Assembly: GCA_964023275.1 (NCBI GenBank)
Contig: OZ029915.1
Span: 13,336,712-13,400,711 of the forward strand
DNA: 64,000 bases
Origin: Norana najaformis
Lineage: Eukaryota > Annelida > Clitellata > Crassiclitellata > Hormogastridae
Direction: 5' to 3'
Below the pieces are notes generated by a model. The model was not told the DNA's origin. It did no database searches and was given only the letters and a program-made list of their open reading frames with translations. The stretch's first letter is position 1, and each line of letters begins with the position of its first letter. This document shows positions 21,243-33,600 of the stretch, in pieces. Position numbers and translations under genes: made by a program.

Positions 21243-24200
21243 ATGAAACGTGCGGTGAGTAATTTAATGCCTGCTATAGCAGCCTGGTTGTTGTGTTACT
21301 TGGACCTTTCCATTGGTGATGAAATACAACAAGATTCAGACGGTAAGTCCATATTATCATAGTTTATTAATTTCTTGCTCTCTTTCTCTTCGCCTGTCAC
21401 CCTCCATCGCTCTATCTAACCATATCTGCATGGTCTTCTTCCTCGCTATCTCTTTCACTTCTCATTTTACTTGCTGTAAAGTTAGGAGAAATGCATGCAA
21501 CAGTTTATACACGTTGTAGCAAAATTGACATTTTCGAATTATAAGCCTAAAAGAGAATTGTCACTTTTGAAACATCAACGAAACATTTTAATTGAAATCA
21601 AAACTAATCTAGTGGCTTCTATAGCGCCGATATCGCAATGTACAAGGTAAAATTCGATGGTCTCTTCAAGTGAAGTCATAATCAAAGTCAATATTCATTG
21701 AAGAAACCAGGTCGAATTTCTATACCTCAGAGAAACCAGAAGTTAGTCTACAGCAAGTAAGGAAATTGAAGCAGGTAAATCTTAAGTTTAGACCTGAATG
21801 ACATCGCAGAACTGACGGAACGATTAAAACTTGGAAGCGAATTCCAAAACCGTGGACCAGCAAAAAACGCTGTAGAACTCAACACTGTTTTGATACGAGC
21901 TACATAGTGTCCACTTATTGTGAAATATTTGTTGGTATGACGGTTGAGCATTGAACAGAGATACTTTGTAAACTATAAGATAGGTTTTAAACTAGATACT
22001 CTGCTCAATGTAATGAATACAATAGAAAATATGCTGATATAAATTGAATACTTGAACTGGCTCTGACCAGAGAGTTTTGAATCATTTGTAGTTTATTCAG
22101 ATCACTCATTGTGATGCCAATAAGAAGTGAGTTGCAGTAGTCAAAATCATGAAACCAATGTATTAGCTTGAGAGATTAACCCAGTATGAGACAAGAGAGA
22201 TCTGATTCTACGAATATCACTAAAATAGTTGAAGAAATTCTAAATTACCAAACAAAAAACCGATCTTCGCTTAGTTTCATAAACCATCTAATCCTCCTCA
22301 TTCTAAATCTACCCTTAGATATGGAGGACTTGTTGAGGACAGTTGGGTCTCTGGCTTTTTCTGCCTACCTGTTTTGTCTAGTAAAACTGCGGACAAGAAT
22401 ATTACATAAATTACCAGTAATTCAGTAATTAATTAAACTTAATTTTAAAAGCTGAAAAGACATTTTAGACAATGTCCTACGTGCGTGTTGATTTGATAGG
22501 AGTTTCATTTTCGAACAATAATCTTTAAATTGAAGTTAATTCAAATCGTCTTTTATGCTTTATATAATATGGACGAGAGAGCGCTCTCAGTGAGACATTA
22601 AGTACTCTATATTGATGTAGGTCTATGTAAACGCTGTAATTTTAACATTTCAGGAAGTAAAGAGGATTACTGTCTGTCAGAGATATTTCAACCTCATTGC
22701 ATGAAAAATGAAGTAATTTTGATGAAAAGTGCCACTTACGGACGCATGCGCATTGGTCGATGTATTACAGCTTCAGAAATTGATAATCTTAGATCTCATC
22801 ATCTTGGATGTTCTGAGAATGTTTTGCCATTTCTTGATGGAAAGTGTTCTGGAAAGATTGATTGTGAAATCAGTCACATCGACATTTTAACTGAAAATAT
22901 TAACCCTTGTCCTCTTGGACTGAATGCTTATCTTGAAGTCAACTACGACTGCATCAGTAGTAAGTAAATATATTTTCCATGCGAGAATAACTCCTCTGTT
23001 TTGACACCATGAAATTCTTGTGAGAATAAATTGCACTTATATTAACTGACCCAACACTCCTCATACCAAGTCTACCGTTAGATATGGAGGACTTTTTGAC
23101 GAGGGTTGGGATGCTGGCTTCTTCTACCTACCTGATTTTAGCTGCGACCACCTTAGAAACCCAATTCGCAATTCTCAGTCATTGCCATGCAGCTGCTTAT
23201 AAAGCGATCGGGTATTTTTGTTGACGGCTTGAAGGCAGGCACTACTCTCTTGTGTTGACAAGTTGCCAACGAAGCAGACAACCTGGTATGAGCCTGCGAC
23301 TGTGAGGGATAAGCCGTTTGGTTTGCGTAAGCAAAAACCCGTGTGTTCGATCGCGGTCGACTGGTCAATTGTCCCTTCCAGATTAATTGACCGCTATTCC
23401 TGTTTCATTCTGTGGTTTGTGCTTGTGCAAACGAGGCGGTTCGAGTAATTGGCCCTCGATTGGGCCTTGATTTCTGCAGCCTTCTTCAGTGTCATTGCGG
23501 AAATTTGGTTGGCCCTGATGGCCATCACACCTTCTTTTCCAGATTTCCAGTTTTTTCCTGGGTGAGCGGCAAACCCACCGCAGTACCCTACTCCTTTATT
23601 CTGAGTTGGAACAAGCTCAGACTTTCTGTTAAAGGAGTCTGAAGTGGCTCTTACCAGCTGAATATAAAGAAACTAAAAGCCATGTTTCAAAATTCCGTTA
23701 CACGTGAACATTGATTTGTAGTTGTAGATGAAAGGCGATCATGTGCTGTTGATGCTACTACTAATCCAGTCCATATCATCAGTTCAACGTCATGTGGGTC
23801 AAATTCTCAGCCGTGGATTTTAGAAGCTCCAGTTGGCCAAAAATGTAGCATCGACCTAATCGACTACGCAGCGATAGATTCTAGTAGAATTCAAGACAGC
23901 GGAAGGCAGTCTTGTCATAATATTGGTCTGATTGTGGATAAAGCAAGTAAAACAAATGTGTCTATCTGTGTTGGGGGGACACAGAGGGCAAAGAAATTGT
24001 ATGTATCATCAGGAAATTTGGTGCATATATTTCTCACTCAACCAGATCAGAGAGGAAGTAATGAGGACAAGCCGCAATTCATACTAAGGCTGCAAGGTTT
24101 GCAAACCACTTAATTGATGACATTATTCTTTTAGAGATTCGGTACTATATTTGATGTGAATTTAATTATTGTGATATGGCATTTACATTGTTTTATGTTT

Positions 24201-27200
24201 TTGTTAATAAACTTAAATTCTCTTAGATTGATATTTTTCATGTAGGCTGTGCCGGATTAACTTGAGTGCTAACCTTTCAAGTTCATCTTAATAGTCAGTC
24301 ATATGCACTCAAATTAAGTACACTAAATAATGTTATATGATAATTGATATAGACTCGATTCCAAGGCTACATGTTGCAAGTACGATATATGAACCTTACA
24401 ATCTCCACAGTCCTTCATGTTTTCGTGCATGGAGTTGTAATGTAATCCTGCCATCTGTCTTCAGCACAATTCAAGCGATCACGCACGTAAACGATCCAAT
24501 GCGTGAGATATGCCATGGACGGATATTGTGTGGTGGCAGTAGAAATAGAAAATGCCGTACGCTAAGTTTGGGGTTAAAAACAAATAAAACATAGGCAGAA
24601 AAACTCAAAGGAACCAACTGTTGTAGATGCAAGGTCGGCATTCTCGTTGGAAACGTATTCCAAGAAAAATTTAGAAAAAAGCAATAAATTCGCAAGAACA
24701 CGCCTGAGAAATCAATCACGTTTTAAAATAAGTAACAAGCCAGTTTCGAACAATGATCTGTAGAAGAAATGCGCTTTTAATGTGCTCAGGGACATGTTAT
24801 AGTGAACCTGTGTTGTAGCTGTCGGCTGCTCTAACATCATTCCGCCTATTGATGGTTACTCGAAAAGAAACGGTGACTCCATCGTGATTGGTTGCTATGC
24901 CAGTCGTAAAACCTGGCATCTCAACTGTGAAGGGGGAAAGTGGGTCGGAGTCATAGGAAACTGCTCACAAGGTAAGATTTTAAGAAGGGACATTCGACTT
25001 GCATACAAATCGCCCTCTTGAGGTTTTCAAAAGGTGCTATATTATTATTATTATCATCATCATCATCCCCATTATTATTATTATTTAACTAATTAATTAA
25101 TAACGATTATTTCGAGGTTGTCTGATGCACAAAGGCGTCAAACGATGGTTCACCAAAACCAAGCCGCAATCAAGTCAATATTTCGAAGGTCAGTCCATAA
25201 AGACAGAGAGGCAGCCTATGGTAGATAAGCAATTTGAAAAAGGCAAGTCTTGAGTTGTGAACAAAATGACACAAAAGACTGAGCGGAACGAACAGATACA
25301 AAAAGAGAGTTCCAAAATCTAAGTCCAGCAACCGATAAAGCCAGTTTTTCAATAGCAGTTTTAGTCTTGGGTATAAAATGAGAAAGGCACTCGGATGACC
25401 TGGTTGAATAACGATGAGTCTCATGACTGATATGTTTTATAAACTATAAGCACCAATTTGAAAGAAATCCTATGCTGAACAGGAAGCCAGTGCAAAGCTT
25501 TAAGTACTAAAGTTATGTGCCCATATTTTGACGTATTAGCTATAGGTTTAACCAAGGAGTTTTGAACTCTTTGGCGTTTCTGCATGTCTGGCTTTGTATT
25601 GCCAGTAAAAAGCGAGTTACAGTAATCAAGACGACTATAGAACAGTGCATTTTCCATTAAGATCATTGGAGACACGTGGATATAAATTCTACGTAAATCA
25701 CTGATAGTTATGCGCATGTTCCCAATATGAAAAACCAGATATACATATAAATGCATACAAATTAATTGTAGGCGTACATATAGTGGAGACGATCGCAGAG
25801 TCGGAACCTATAACGACAACTCTAAACAATGAACAAGGTGTGTATGCACCAGCTGCTGCAATATTTATCGATACAAAGTTCAAAAATTGTTGAATAACCT
25901 AATTTAACCGTTAGACTTTAATCGTTGTTATAACAAAGATACGATTCAACATATAATGAAATTGAACCTGCAATGAGCTAGACACGTCTAGTAGAGTTCG
26001 ATCGGTGAGAGATATAAGAAATATAAAAGTATCTAAATCTGTTGAATAGAGCAGATTTCGAGCTTCTTTTAAACTCGGATTTTTGTTGGTATTGGTTCTA
26101 TAATGTATTGTTTGGATAAGAGTAACTGTCTGGCTCTAGGGTCGCACAATTGCATCTAGTTTGTTCATGGGCTCTGAATCAGTAAAACCTTACATATACA
26201 GTATGTCACATGTTAATTACTTCTGTTAAAAAACTTTGATTTGATGCTGCGGCGCCATTCTGAAGTCTTTAATCGATCGAGCTTCGAACCGTAGAATCGT
26301 CCGACTTTAGCATAGCGTTATCTCGAGAGAAGATACGTAGTTTTTATACGCAATTTTTATACTAAAATGTTTTTAATGAACAGTTAATTGAAAACAGAAC
26401 TCAATCGCCCACAAAGTTTTTTACATGTACGAATCTATCAAATACATTTCTAATTCAACCTATCAACTGAGTGCACAACAGACAATCGCTACAAGATCTT
26501 TCACATCCTACTTAGCAATGCATTTGCAACCTCTTTATATAGGCCTTTCCTGCAACATCAGCTGATAAGTCTATACATGCTTATGACTCATCGTAACTCA
26601 AGCCAGAAGTTTTCCCCCCGAGCGCTCACGTAATAAAATGGCCAGCCGACATCACACCAATTCCCAGCATCCATCGATGCGTGATAGCTATGCATATCCA
26701 GCAAACGTGCTCACACAAGTCGACAACCAGATAAATCAACATTGCTAAAGCTTCCTGTACAAACTCGCGCTCAATTCTACTGACTCACTAGCAGAAAATC
26801 ACCTCATTTTTGCAAATATATTCTTCAAGTGCTTAAGCCTTAGACTTTCAGTGATGCTACACTACAGAACAGGAAACTGCTACACTATTGAGAGCCTCTG
26901 CGCACACACAGAGAAAGGTGATCACAGTTTTATGGCTAACATAATTCATAGCGTTGTGTTTGTGATTATAGATTTCGTTTTTCCAAGTTAACATTTATTA
27001 TTTTACAGAATAATTTTATGTTGAATTTTAGTGACAAGCTCAAATTATTTGCAAATGATGGCTAACATGCAACATATACGTTGGCAACATACATGTCACT
27101 GACTGCTAAAATATACCAAAAATTGAGCATCTCTGAGCAAGTGAAGACAGTTTGTCGAATATGCTTTTTATCAACTACATCGTAATCGTAACCTTAATCT

Positions 27201-28562
27201 CGAGAATTCTACAGCGCCCAACGAAAGCTAAGTCGCTGGTACCAGCTTTATGCGCTACTCGCTGTTGTCAAAGTTTTATCTACCTAAATGCAAACATTAA
27301 CGCGCACTAGAACTAACGCCAATTTCCACATTAACTATTTCAACCTGTTTAAAGAGCCGCAACTAGGCTAATTGGCGGAATCCCAAAGTTTGGTCATATA
27401 TCTAACTGTATGTGAGATAAGCTGCAATGGTTGCCCATGCGAAGACGCACTGAGTTTAAGCTCTATCTTATCTTGGGAAGCTACATATTTCGGTATCATC
27501 GGTAGCCGCATATCACTGCTATTCAGCTTAGGGTTATCTGGTTCTACCCTGTACCCTACTTCCACAATGCAACACGGTAGCCTCGCTGTAGTCAGCCCTT
27601 TTTCAGAAGCAGGCTATCGTGCAACTTGAGACGAGATACTTCTCACGGCCTCAATTACGCCAGAAGTCGAAGAACTTTCTCTTATGTGGTCAGCAACTCT
27701 GATGAATTTTCTTGAAGGGGCGCTTTGTAATTGCGCAATTACGGTTACGATGTATACGTTTTCTGTTTGCCTTTCAGTTTTGGCCTTTGTCGCGATCGGT
27801 GGATTCACGGTGGCAATTTGTCTAGCAATCGTTTGTCTTGGATTTATATGCATGCGACGGTAAGAACTTTTACGGCTTAGAGATCACCCCATGATAACGT
27901 GGGTCTCGGTAACCAGATATATTTACTTTTACACTGCATCGTTTCCAGCAACTGGCTTCAATCTTGTTAGTTAACAAACTACATCAGACATAGAATAGAA
28001 ATCTTTAGAAACGGTTACATGGGGTGCTTGCGCTAATGGGTTCGATGATTGGAAATTGCATACTGCTAAATGGGTACCAAACATACTTTATATAGCGCTT
28101 TTTAATGCCTCAAATAGCGCTGCCTACGCTAGTCTTAACATTGTCAAAGTCATTTTAAAAATATAGTTCATCAAGAAGCAAACAATGTTCAGATAACTAC
28201 AAAGGACAACACTAGTTGGTTCCTGAACACAACAAAAGCCAAACTGACAGCAGATATTAATAGAATGTGATATCGAGGCTTCATATGATTTTTTCTTATG
28301 ACCAGAATTGTTTGTAAATTTTAGTTTTCGCGTGAAAAATAAGATGAAACGAGACTACAAGACACTCACGCTTAACTGCGACTTCAGTTCAGCAAGAAAT
28401 CAAGGTACGGACAACAGAGTTCATAATGTCGCGCAAGAATTCTCGGACAACAATGTGCGTGGTTTGGTTCCAAATGAGTTGCCAACCTATTCAGTCTTCG
28501 TCGGAGACGGTGAATTCAACGATGTCAGTAATTCCATTGGCGTTGAGAACAACCATCGCTAA
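21243..28562 (+). CDS. Gene 3: type I membrane receptor, SUEL lectin + CUB-like + sushi-like
   Basis: Complete, seven exons: 21243-21342, 22654-22959, 23722-24096, 24819-24971, 25772-25837, 27778-27859, 28325-28562; 439 residues, all GT-AG. Signal peptide MKRAVSNLMPAIAAWLLCYL. The SUEL exon keeps ATYGRMRIGRC and NPC, with DNLRSHHLGC where gene 2 has DKLRSHYLGC. The CUB-like exon differs at several sites, including an extra cysteine (GQKCSIDLIDYAA against GQKLSIGLIDFAA). Stalk GVHIVETIAESEPITTTLNN. The exon 6 membrane helix differs from gene 2 only at silent positions. Exon 7 and the following flank appear identical to gene 2, which suggests recent gene conversion. Exon 3 lies only 762 bases after exon 2 because the CR1-like insertion of genes 1 and 2 is absent. 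Confidence 0.9.
21615..22170 (-). mobile_element. L2-like LINE 3' fragment in intron 1 of gene 3
   Basis: Paralogous to 10575-11240. The minus-strand reading at 21951-21748 contains FFAGPRFWNSLPSFNRSVSS, the FxxAGPxxWNSLP motif at the end of L2-type LINE ORFs. Decayed. Confidence 0.65.
23050..23690. repeat. Unclassified repeat in intron 2 of gene 3
   Basis: Shares blocks with 12070-12600 and, at about 23580-23690, with the sequence on the 3' side of the RTE-like fragments (13000-13090 and 700-790). It passes straight into the exon 3 acceptor region (CCGTTACACGTGAACATTGA) with no CR1-like sequence, so it serves as the empty-site reference for the insertions in genes 1 and 2. Confidence 0.5.
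25040..25090. repeat. (ATT)n/(ATC)n simple repeat
   Basis: Trinucleotide tract TATTATTATTATTATCATC and following in intron 4 of gene 3, beside the L2-like fragment and probably its tail. Confidence 0.85.
25100..25690 (-). mobile_element. L2-like LINE 3' fragment in intron 4 of gene 3
   Basis: The minus-strand reading at 25650-25421 contains RLDYCNSLFTGNTK, IANTSKYGHITLVLKALHWL and PVQHRISFKLVLIVYKT. This is the RLDYCNSLL..LKxLHWLPVxxRIxFK order of L2-type LINE C-termini. It is the clearest of the four intron 4 copies. Confidence 0.8.
26115..27535. other. 1.4-kb insertion of unknown type in intron 5 of gene 3
   Basis: Genes 2 and 4 lack this block: the flanks (…GTTT near 26114 and TATCTGGTTCTACCCTG near 27533) are close together in gene 2 at about 17945-17990. 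At about 27175-27230 it holds a CGTAATCGTAACC... run followed by CTACAGCGCCC, which resembles an L2-like LINE 3' tail in antisense. A minus-strand ORF at 27565-27368 (RLPMIPKYVASQDKIELKLS) is unrecognised. No clear terminal inverted repeats or target duplication were found. Confidence 0.5.
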
Positions 28563-28969
28563 CATTCTGACTTACAGAATTCTGATTTTCTTAGAACACT
28601 CAGCTTGAAAGTTTCCAGACACTGTGCATGGCACTCCTCACTCTAGGCGACACAAATTGTAGTTTCTTAATAATCAATGGGTTATGCGATGTTGTCTGTA
28701 TAATCATTTTCTTAAGTTGTAACTTATTGACTTCACACTTGAACTGTTAAAATGCTTCAAATGCTTATTCCTCTATATTATTTACGGAATGTTATCTATT
28801 CCGAAAAAATACATAACAAATATCTAAGATTCTTAAAACATCTAATGCTACGAATCACTTATCCAAACTTTTACCTTAATCATCAAGCGGCACTATTAAT
28901 AATATTACTCATGTCATTAAGAACGAAACATTCATCCATAAGCAAACATTGCTCAGATGACTATAGGAG

Positions 28970-29170
28970 TCGCCAGTGGCAAGCCCAACCAAAGGTCCAA
29001 CAGGATCCCAACTAGAGTTGAATGTTGGCAACATGTTCGGAGTTTCTGAAGCACGTAGCATCGAGGATGAAGAAACGACGATGTGATCCGCAACCGATGG
29101 CTCACTGTTTAAGGTCACTGTCCAGCAGTCCGTTGTAGATGGAAGACGACGCAGCGTCCGGATATTCTTC
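28970..29170 (-). repeat. Dispersed repeat, copy A
   Basis: In reverse complement this matches about 61765-61880 in intron 6 of gene 6; landmarks are CTCGATGCTAC, CTAGTTGGGA and GCTTGCCACTGG in the same order. Two copies far apart and in opposite orientation point to an unclassified mobile element. Confidence 0.5.
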
Positions 29171-29184
29171 GAACCGACGGTTAT

Positions 29185-29235
29185 ATACGTAATCGTAAAC
29201 GTAATCGTAATCTCGAGATTTCTACAGCGCCCGTA
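29185..29235 (-). repeat. LINE-type 3' tail fragment
   Basis: CGTAATCGTAAACGTAATCG followed by TCTCGAG and CTACAGCGCCC. The same construction (short A/T-rich repeats followed by ...AGCGCC) occurs at 27175, 31331, 37246 and 50317, where it marks the 3' end of antisense L2-like LINEs. Confidence 0.45.
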
Positions 29236-29419
29236 GGACAGGCATTTCTACGTAGGATAGGCATTCGTTGCCCGCCGGCCGGTAGGTAGTTGACCCCTTT
29301 CATGGTTTAAGGTCAGTGCCACTTCAAAAGTTCTCTTCGCCATTCTTCCATCTGAATCCATGTTTCCCGGCCAAACGGCGTACATGTGTACATAGTTCTG
29401 AGGCTTGACTGTCAACCTA

Positions 29420-29915
29420 GATTCCTTTCCATCCTATGTAAGTGGACCATTCCAGACATAGACAACCAAGATAACATGAAACAAAACCGTCCCATACGCA
29501 GTAAATCCCTGTAGGAAAGGTTCGGTATTATACAATACGCCCTTGCAGCTTGTCGCCCTGCTGAATTTGTCTATCTGGGTTGTGTCATCGTTGCCTACTT
29601 CTCCTCTAAAATCACCCAATAGGCAGTGGGGCACAGGCTCATTGAATAGAGGTCTGAACACGCCACGTCACGCCTCCGTCATTGGGTATCGGCGGTACTT
29701 ATTGTAGGGTGACGACGTCACTCGCCATCCTACCGGATTCTAGTAGAGATGCCCCTGTTTGCCTGCGGCGCTTATCAGTGGGGGAATCCCCACTTCTTTC
29801 ACAGCTAACCCACATACCGGAGGCCTTTCTATCATCCCCAAACCGTGGACGCTCGAGGTTGCAGTTACAGCTGTCTACAGATTCACAGAATCTGCGCAGG
29901 ACTGACAAGATCTTA
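29420..29915. repeat. Intergenic spacer repeat, copy 3
   Basis: Homologous to 6170-6800 and the other spacer copies; landmark AGGCAGTGGGGCACAGGCT near 29620 and CATTGGGTATCGGCGG near 29680. Confidence 0.55.
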
Positions 29916-29984
29916 AGATTAAAAATAATACTTTTATACAAAATTATCAATGTTTTCCATGACAATATAATACTTAATATTTCG

Positions 29985-30626
29985 TTGATAAAAATGTGCC
30001 TATAAAAATTAGAAAATTTTAAATCATTTGAAAAGTTAAACCACTAGAAGCACATCATAATTTGATCAGGATAAATACTGCGTTTGGCTTTATGAATCCT
30101 ATATGGCACCAATTGTTCTCTGCTTTACACCGCATCTTTTCTTCTCTTGCGTTAGATTCTTTCTCAAACGAGAGGAATGTGCATATAAGTAAGATGCATC
30201 ATTGCACCAACGTGCATATTTAGATATATTATGATGTTATTACTTCGCAAATCAATCAATTTTAACCATTGTAACATTTTGAGATGGTCCCTGACCCCAT
30301 ATATACATATATAAATATAGTTGTGTCATTTGCATTCGACTAATCTTTTCGCGATTCAGACATATCATTGCGCCAACAATTTTGTATTGTGTTTACAGAC
30401 TTATACGCTTACACTGCTTCATGATCACTGCCGTCTACAGTTAGTCCTGAAGTGCTGTGGTGTATTCGCGTTATATTGCAGTAGACCTAAGTTTTGCCCT
30501 ATAACCAGCAAAAGCGTGTTTTACATAAATTGTTGAGGCTGAAATAAGCTGAAAACTTGTTGCGAAATCAAGGCGCATAATTCATATACACCACAAAGAG
30601 TTGTTTAAATATCTTTGAGATTTGCA
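29985..30626 (+). promoter_or_regulatory. Conserved 5' flank of gene 4
   Basis: Nearly identical to the flank of gene 5 over the last 300 or so bases. It contains GAGATGGTCCCTGACC near 30280, ATTTGCAT at 30328-30335 (299 bases before the start codon), TGTTTACAG near 30398 and GTTTAAATATC near 30602. Confidence 0.55.
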
Positions 30627-33600
30627 ATGAAACGTGTGGTGAGTAATTTAATGCCCGCTGTAGCAGCGTGGTTGTTGTGTTACTTGGACCTTTCCACTGG
30701 TGATGAAATACAACAAGATTCAGACGGTAAGACTATATTATCATAGTTTATTAATTTCTGACTCTTTCTTTACGTCTATCTCTCTCCATCTTTTTATGTA
30801 ACTATCTCTGCATGGTCTCTTTCTTCCATCTTTCCTTCACTTCTCATTTTACTTCCTGCAAATTTAGGTGGAAATATTTGCATCCACCGGGTAGACACGC
30901 TGATTCAAAATTGTAATTTTCGAATTATATTAAGCCTAAAAGAGAATTGTCACACTTTTGAAACATCAACCAAGCATTGAACCTGAAATCTAATATAGCA
31001 TAATCTAATGACTTCCATAGCGCCGTTATTTTAATGTCAAGGCATGAATTGGTGGTCATTTCAAATGAAAGCGTAAGCATAGATCATAGTCCGTTTGAGA
31101 AGCCATTGTCAATTTTGCTTGGTTAGAGAAACCAGAAATTAGGTTATGGTGAGTTAGCACGAGATGAGTCTTGAGTTTGGAAATGAATGACATCAAAGAA
31201 TTGACAGAGCGAACTTAACTGGACAGCAAATTCCAAAACTAGACACCATCAAGCGCGAACACCCAAGAACTCAAGGTTGTTCTCGCTCGAGGCACCACAT
31301 GAGCTCAGTGTCCATTGATCGAGTACAATGTTGTAATTGTAATTTTAATTTGACATTTATAAAGCGCCACTTCAAGAATAAACTCATCAGAGGTGCTCCC
31401 GACCCATAGCAGTGAAACCACTGTCATACAAGAGTCTTCAGGTGCCTGCGTGACAGCGGAATTAACAAACTGAGGAGCTCAAGCCGCATCTCATAAGATA
31501 GGTTATTCCAGCGCGTAGGTCCGACAAAGGCAAAACTTCTCGACGTTGAGCCGTAGAAGTACGAATACGCTGGAATATGAGGCAAGCATGAGCAGCCGAC
31601 CGCAGAGAACCATGAGCAGGTACCGAGGAAACCAGAATGCAGTGATTCTTAAGGTATGACGGAGAGCAGCCAGCGAGGCAGTTACGCATGAGTTTAAACT
31701 CAATACGCTGCTGAATGGGTAACCAGTGCAGAGCCTTGCGGATAAAGGTGGTTATATGACCATATATTGAAACATTTCCGATCAGACGAGAGGCAGCATT
31801 AAGTACAGACAGAAGCTTGGAAATATTAGCATGGAAGAGGCCAGCATAAACAGAGTTACCAAAATCCACCCTGGTACAAATAAGGGCGTGAACTGAAGCA
31901 GTAGCAGCACGAGAGGAAAGTGAGCGGTGAATAGTAGGCCACTGACTAAGAAGATAGAAACATATGCGGCAGATTCTGTTTACATGTTCAGTTAAAGATA
32001 GTTCCTGGTCCAGGACGACTTCAAGATCACGGACTGTGGAGGGGAACAAGATATATGGAAACCTCTGGCGCAGTGACACGATATCAGTCTTAGCAATCTG
32101 TGGACGGCCAACAAGACAAAAACTGTGTCTTATGATGGTTTAACCAGCGGCCAGATGAGGACATCCATAGACCAAGGGCGGCTGTTGCATCAAGAATCCT
32201 CCCAACCAGTGTGCATGTAACAGAGACAGGTCGGTTGATATAAACGTAGTACTTTTTGAACAAAATGGATTCTTTGCGTAATGGACAACCAGTGCAATGA
32301 ATGTAATATTGGCTTAATATACAGATATTTATGGGTCCTTGTAATGGCTTGTTTTTAACCATTTGTAGTATGTGCAGATCTTCCTAAGTGTTGCTTAAAA
32401 AATAATTTTGCAGTAGTCAAGCCTGCTGGAAACCAATGCATTAGCTAGTGGTATTAAACCAGATTGCGGCAAAAGAGATCTAATTCTACGAATGCAACTA
32501 AAATAGTTCCAGAAATTTCATAATACCAACCAAATAGCCGATTAGTAGGTGTTTTGCATAGTTAAAACTGAAGACAAGAAATTACTTGAATAACATATTT
32601 TACCAGTTTATTCAGTATTTAAATAAACTCTTATTTTTAGAGTTAAAAATACATTTGAAATTATGTCCTACATGCGTAGTGATTTGATGAGTTTCTTTTC
32701 CGAACAAAATCTTTAAATTGTTTTTTTTCAAATCGACTTTCATGCTTTTTGTAGTATGGTCGACAGAGCGCTGTCGATGAGATATTATATTTTTCATAAT
32801 ATTTTAAATATTTTTAAAGGGAGAGATTTAAGAAACTATAAAATTGAAAGTGTATACAATATGGTTATACCGAATTTAAACTTCGTTCTAGACTAGACTG
32901 TGTATAAATCACATTTCTGGTCGAGATGACCAGTCGCCAGGTTTATAAAGTAGCTGCTAGCTTGTATGCATATCTGGCTAGCTATGCGTGCCATTCATAA
33001 TGCGTCGGTATTCACACATTTCAAATTGTGAAGAGCCTATTAGCATAAATTCACCTAGATGTCATATATAGCATTAATTTTTAAATAAACTGATAATTGC
33101 ATCATTTCTTATTACTCGTAAACTAGCTAGTTAGTCTTTTTATAAAGTAAAATTTTTCTCCAGTGGCAGCCCTCATTGGTAGGCGCCACCCTTGCATACA
33201 TGAGGGAGCTCTGTGTTCCAATCACGGGGTTGGTAATCGTTGCTGCCTGATGGCCGTGGAGATAAGCAAGTTCCGTGAATCCGCATATCAACTCGAGTCC
33301 ATCGTGCCTTTTCTGCTAAGCCTTTCTCTTTAAACGGTCTTTCATTTCATATTCACACTACTCCATATTACTTTGCTCAACAAACTATTTTGAAACGCGC
33401 TCGTTTAGAGGATAATTAGATAATCATGTGTTCAGCGCTGTAAGAGGTAGCCTACTTACAAAGCGTTGTATTAAGTGCATAGATACATACACTTACGTAT
33501 GTATTGCATGTAACCTTATAAATTTTTAAATTTTAGTTATTCAAGAAGAATACTGCCTGTCAGAGAATTTTCAACCTCAATGTATGAAAAATGAAGTAAT

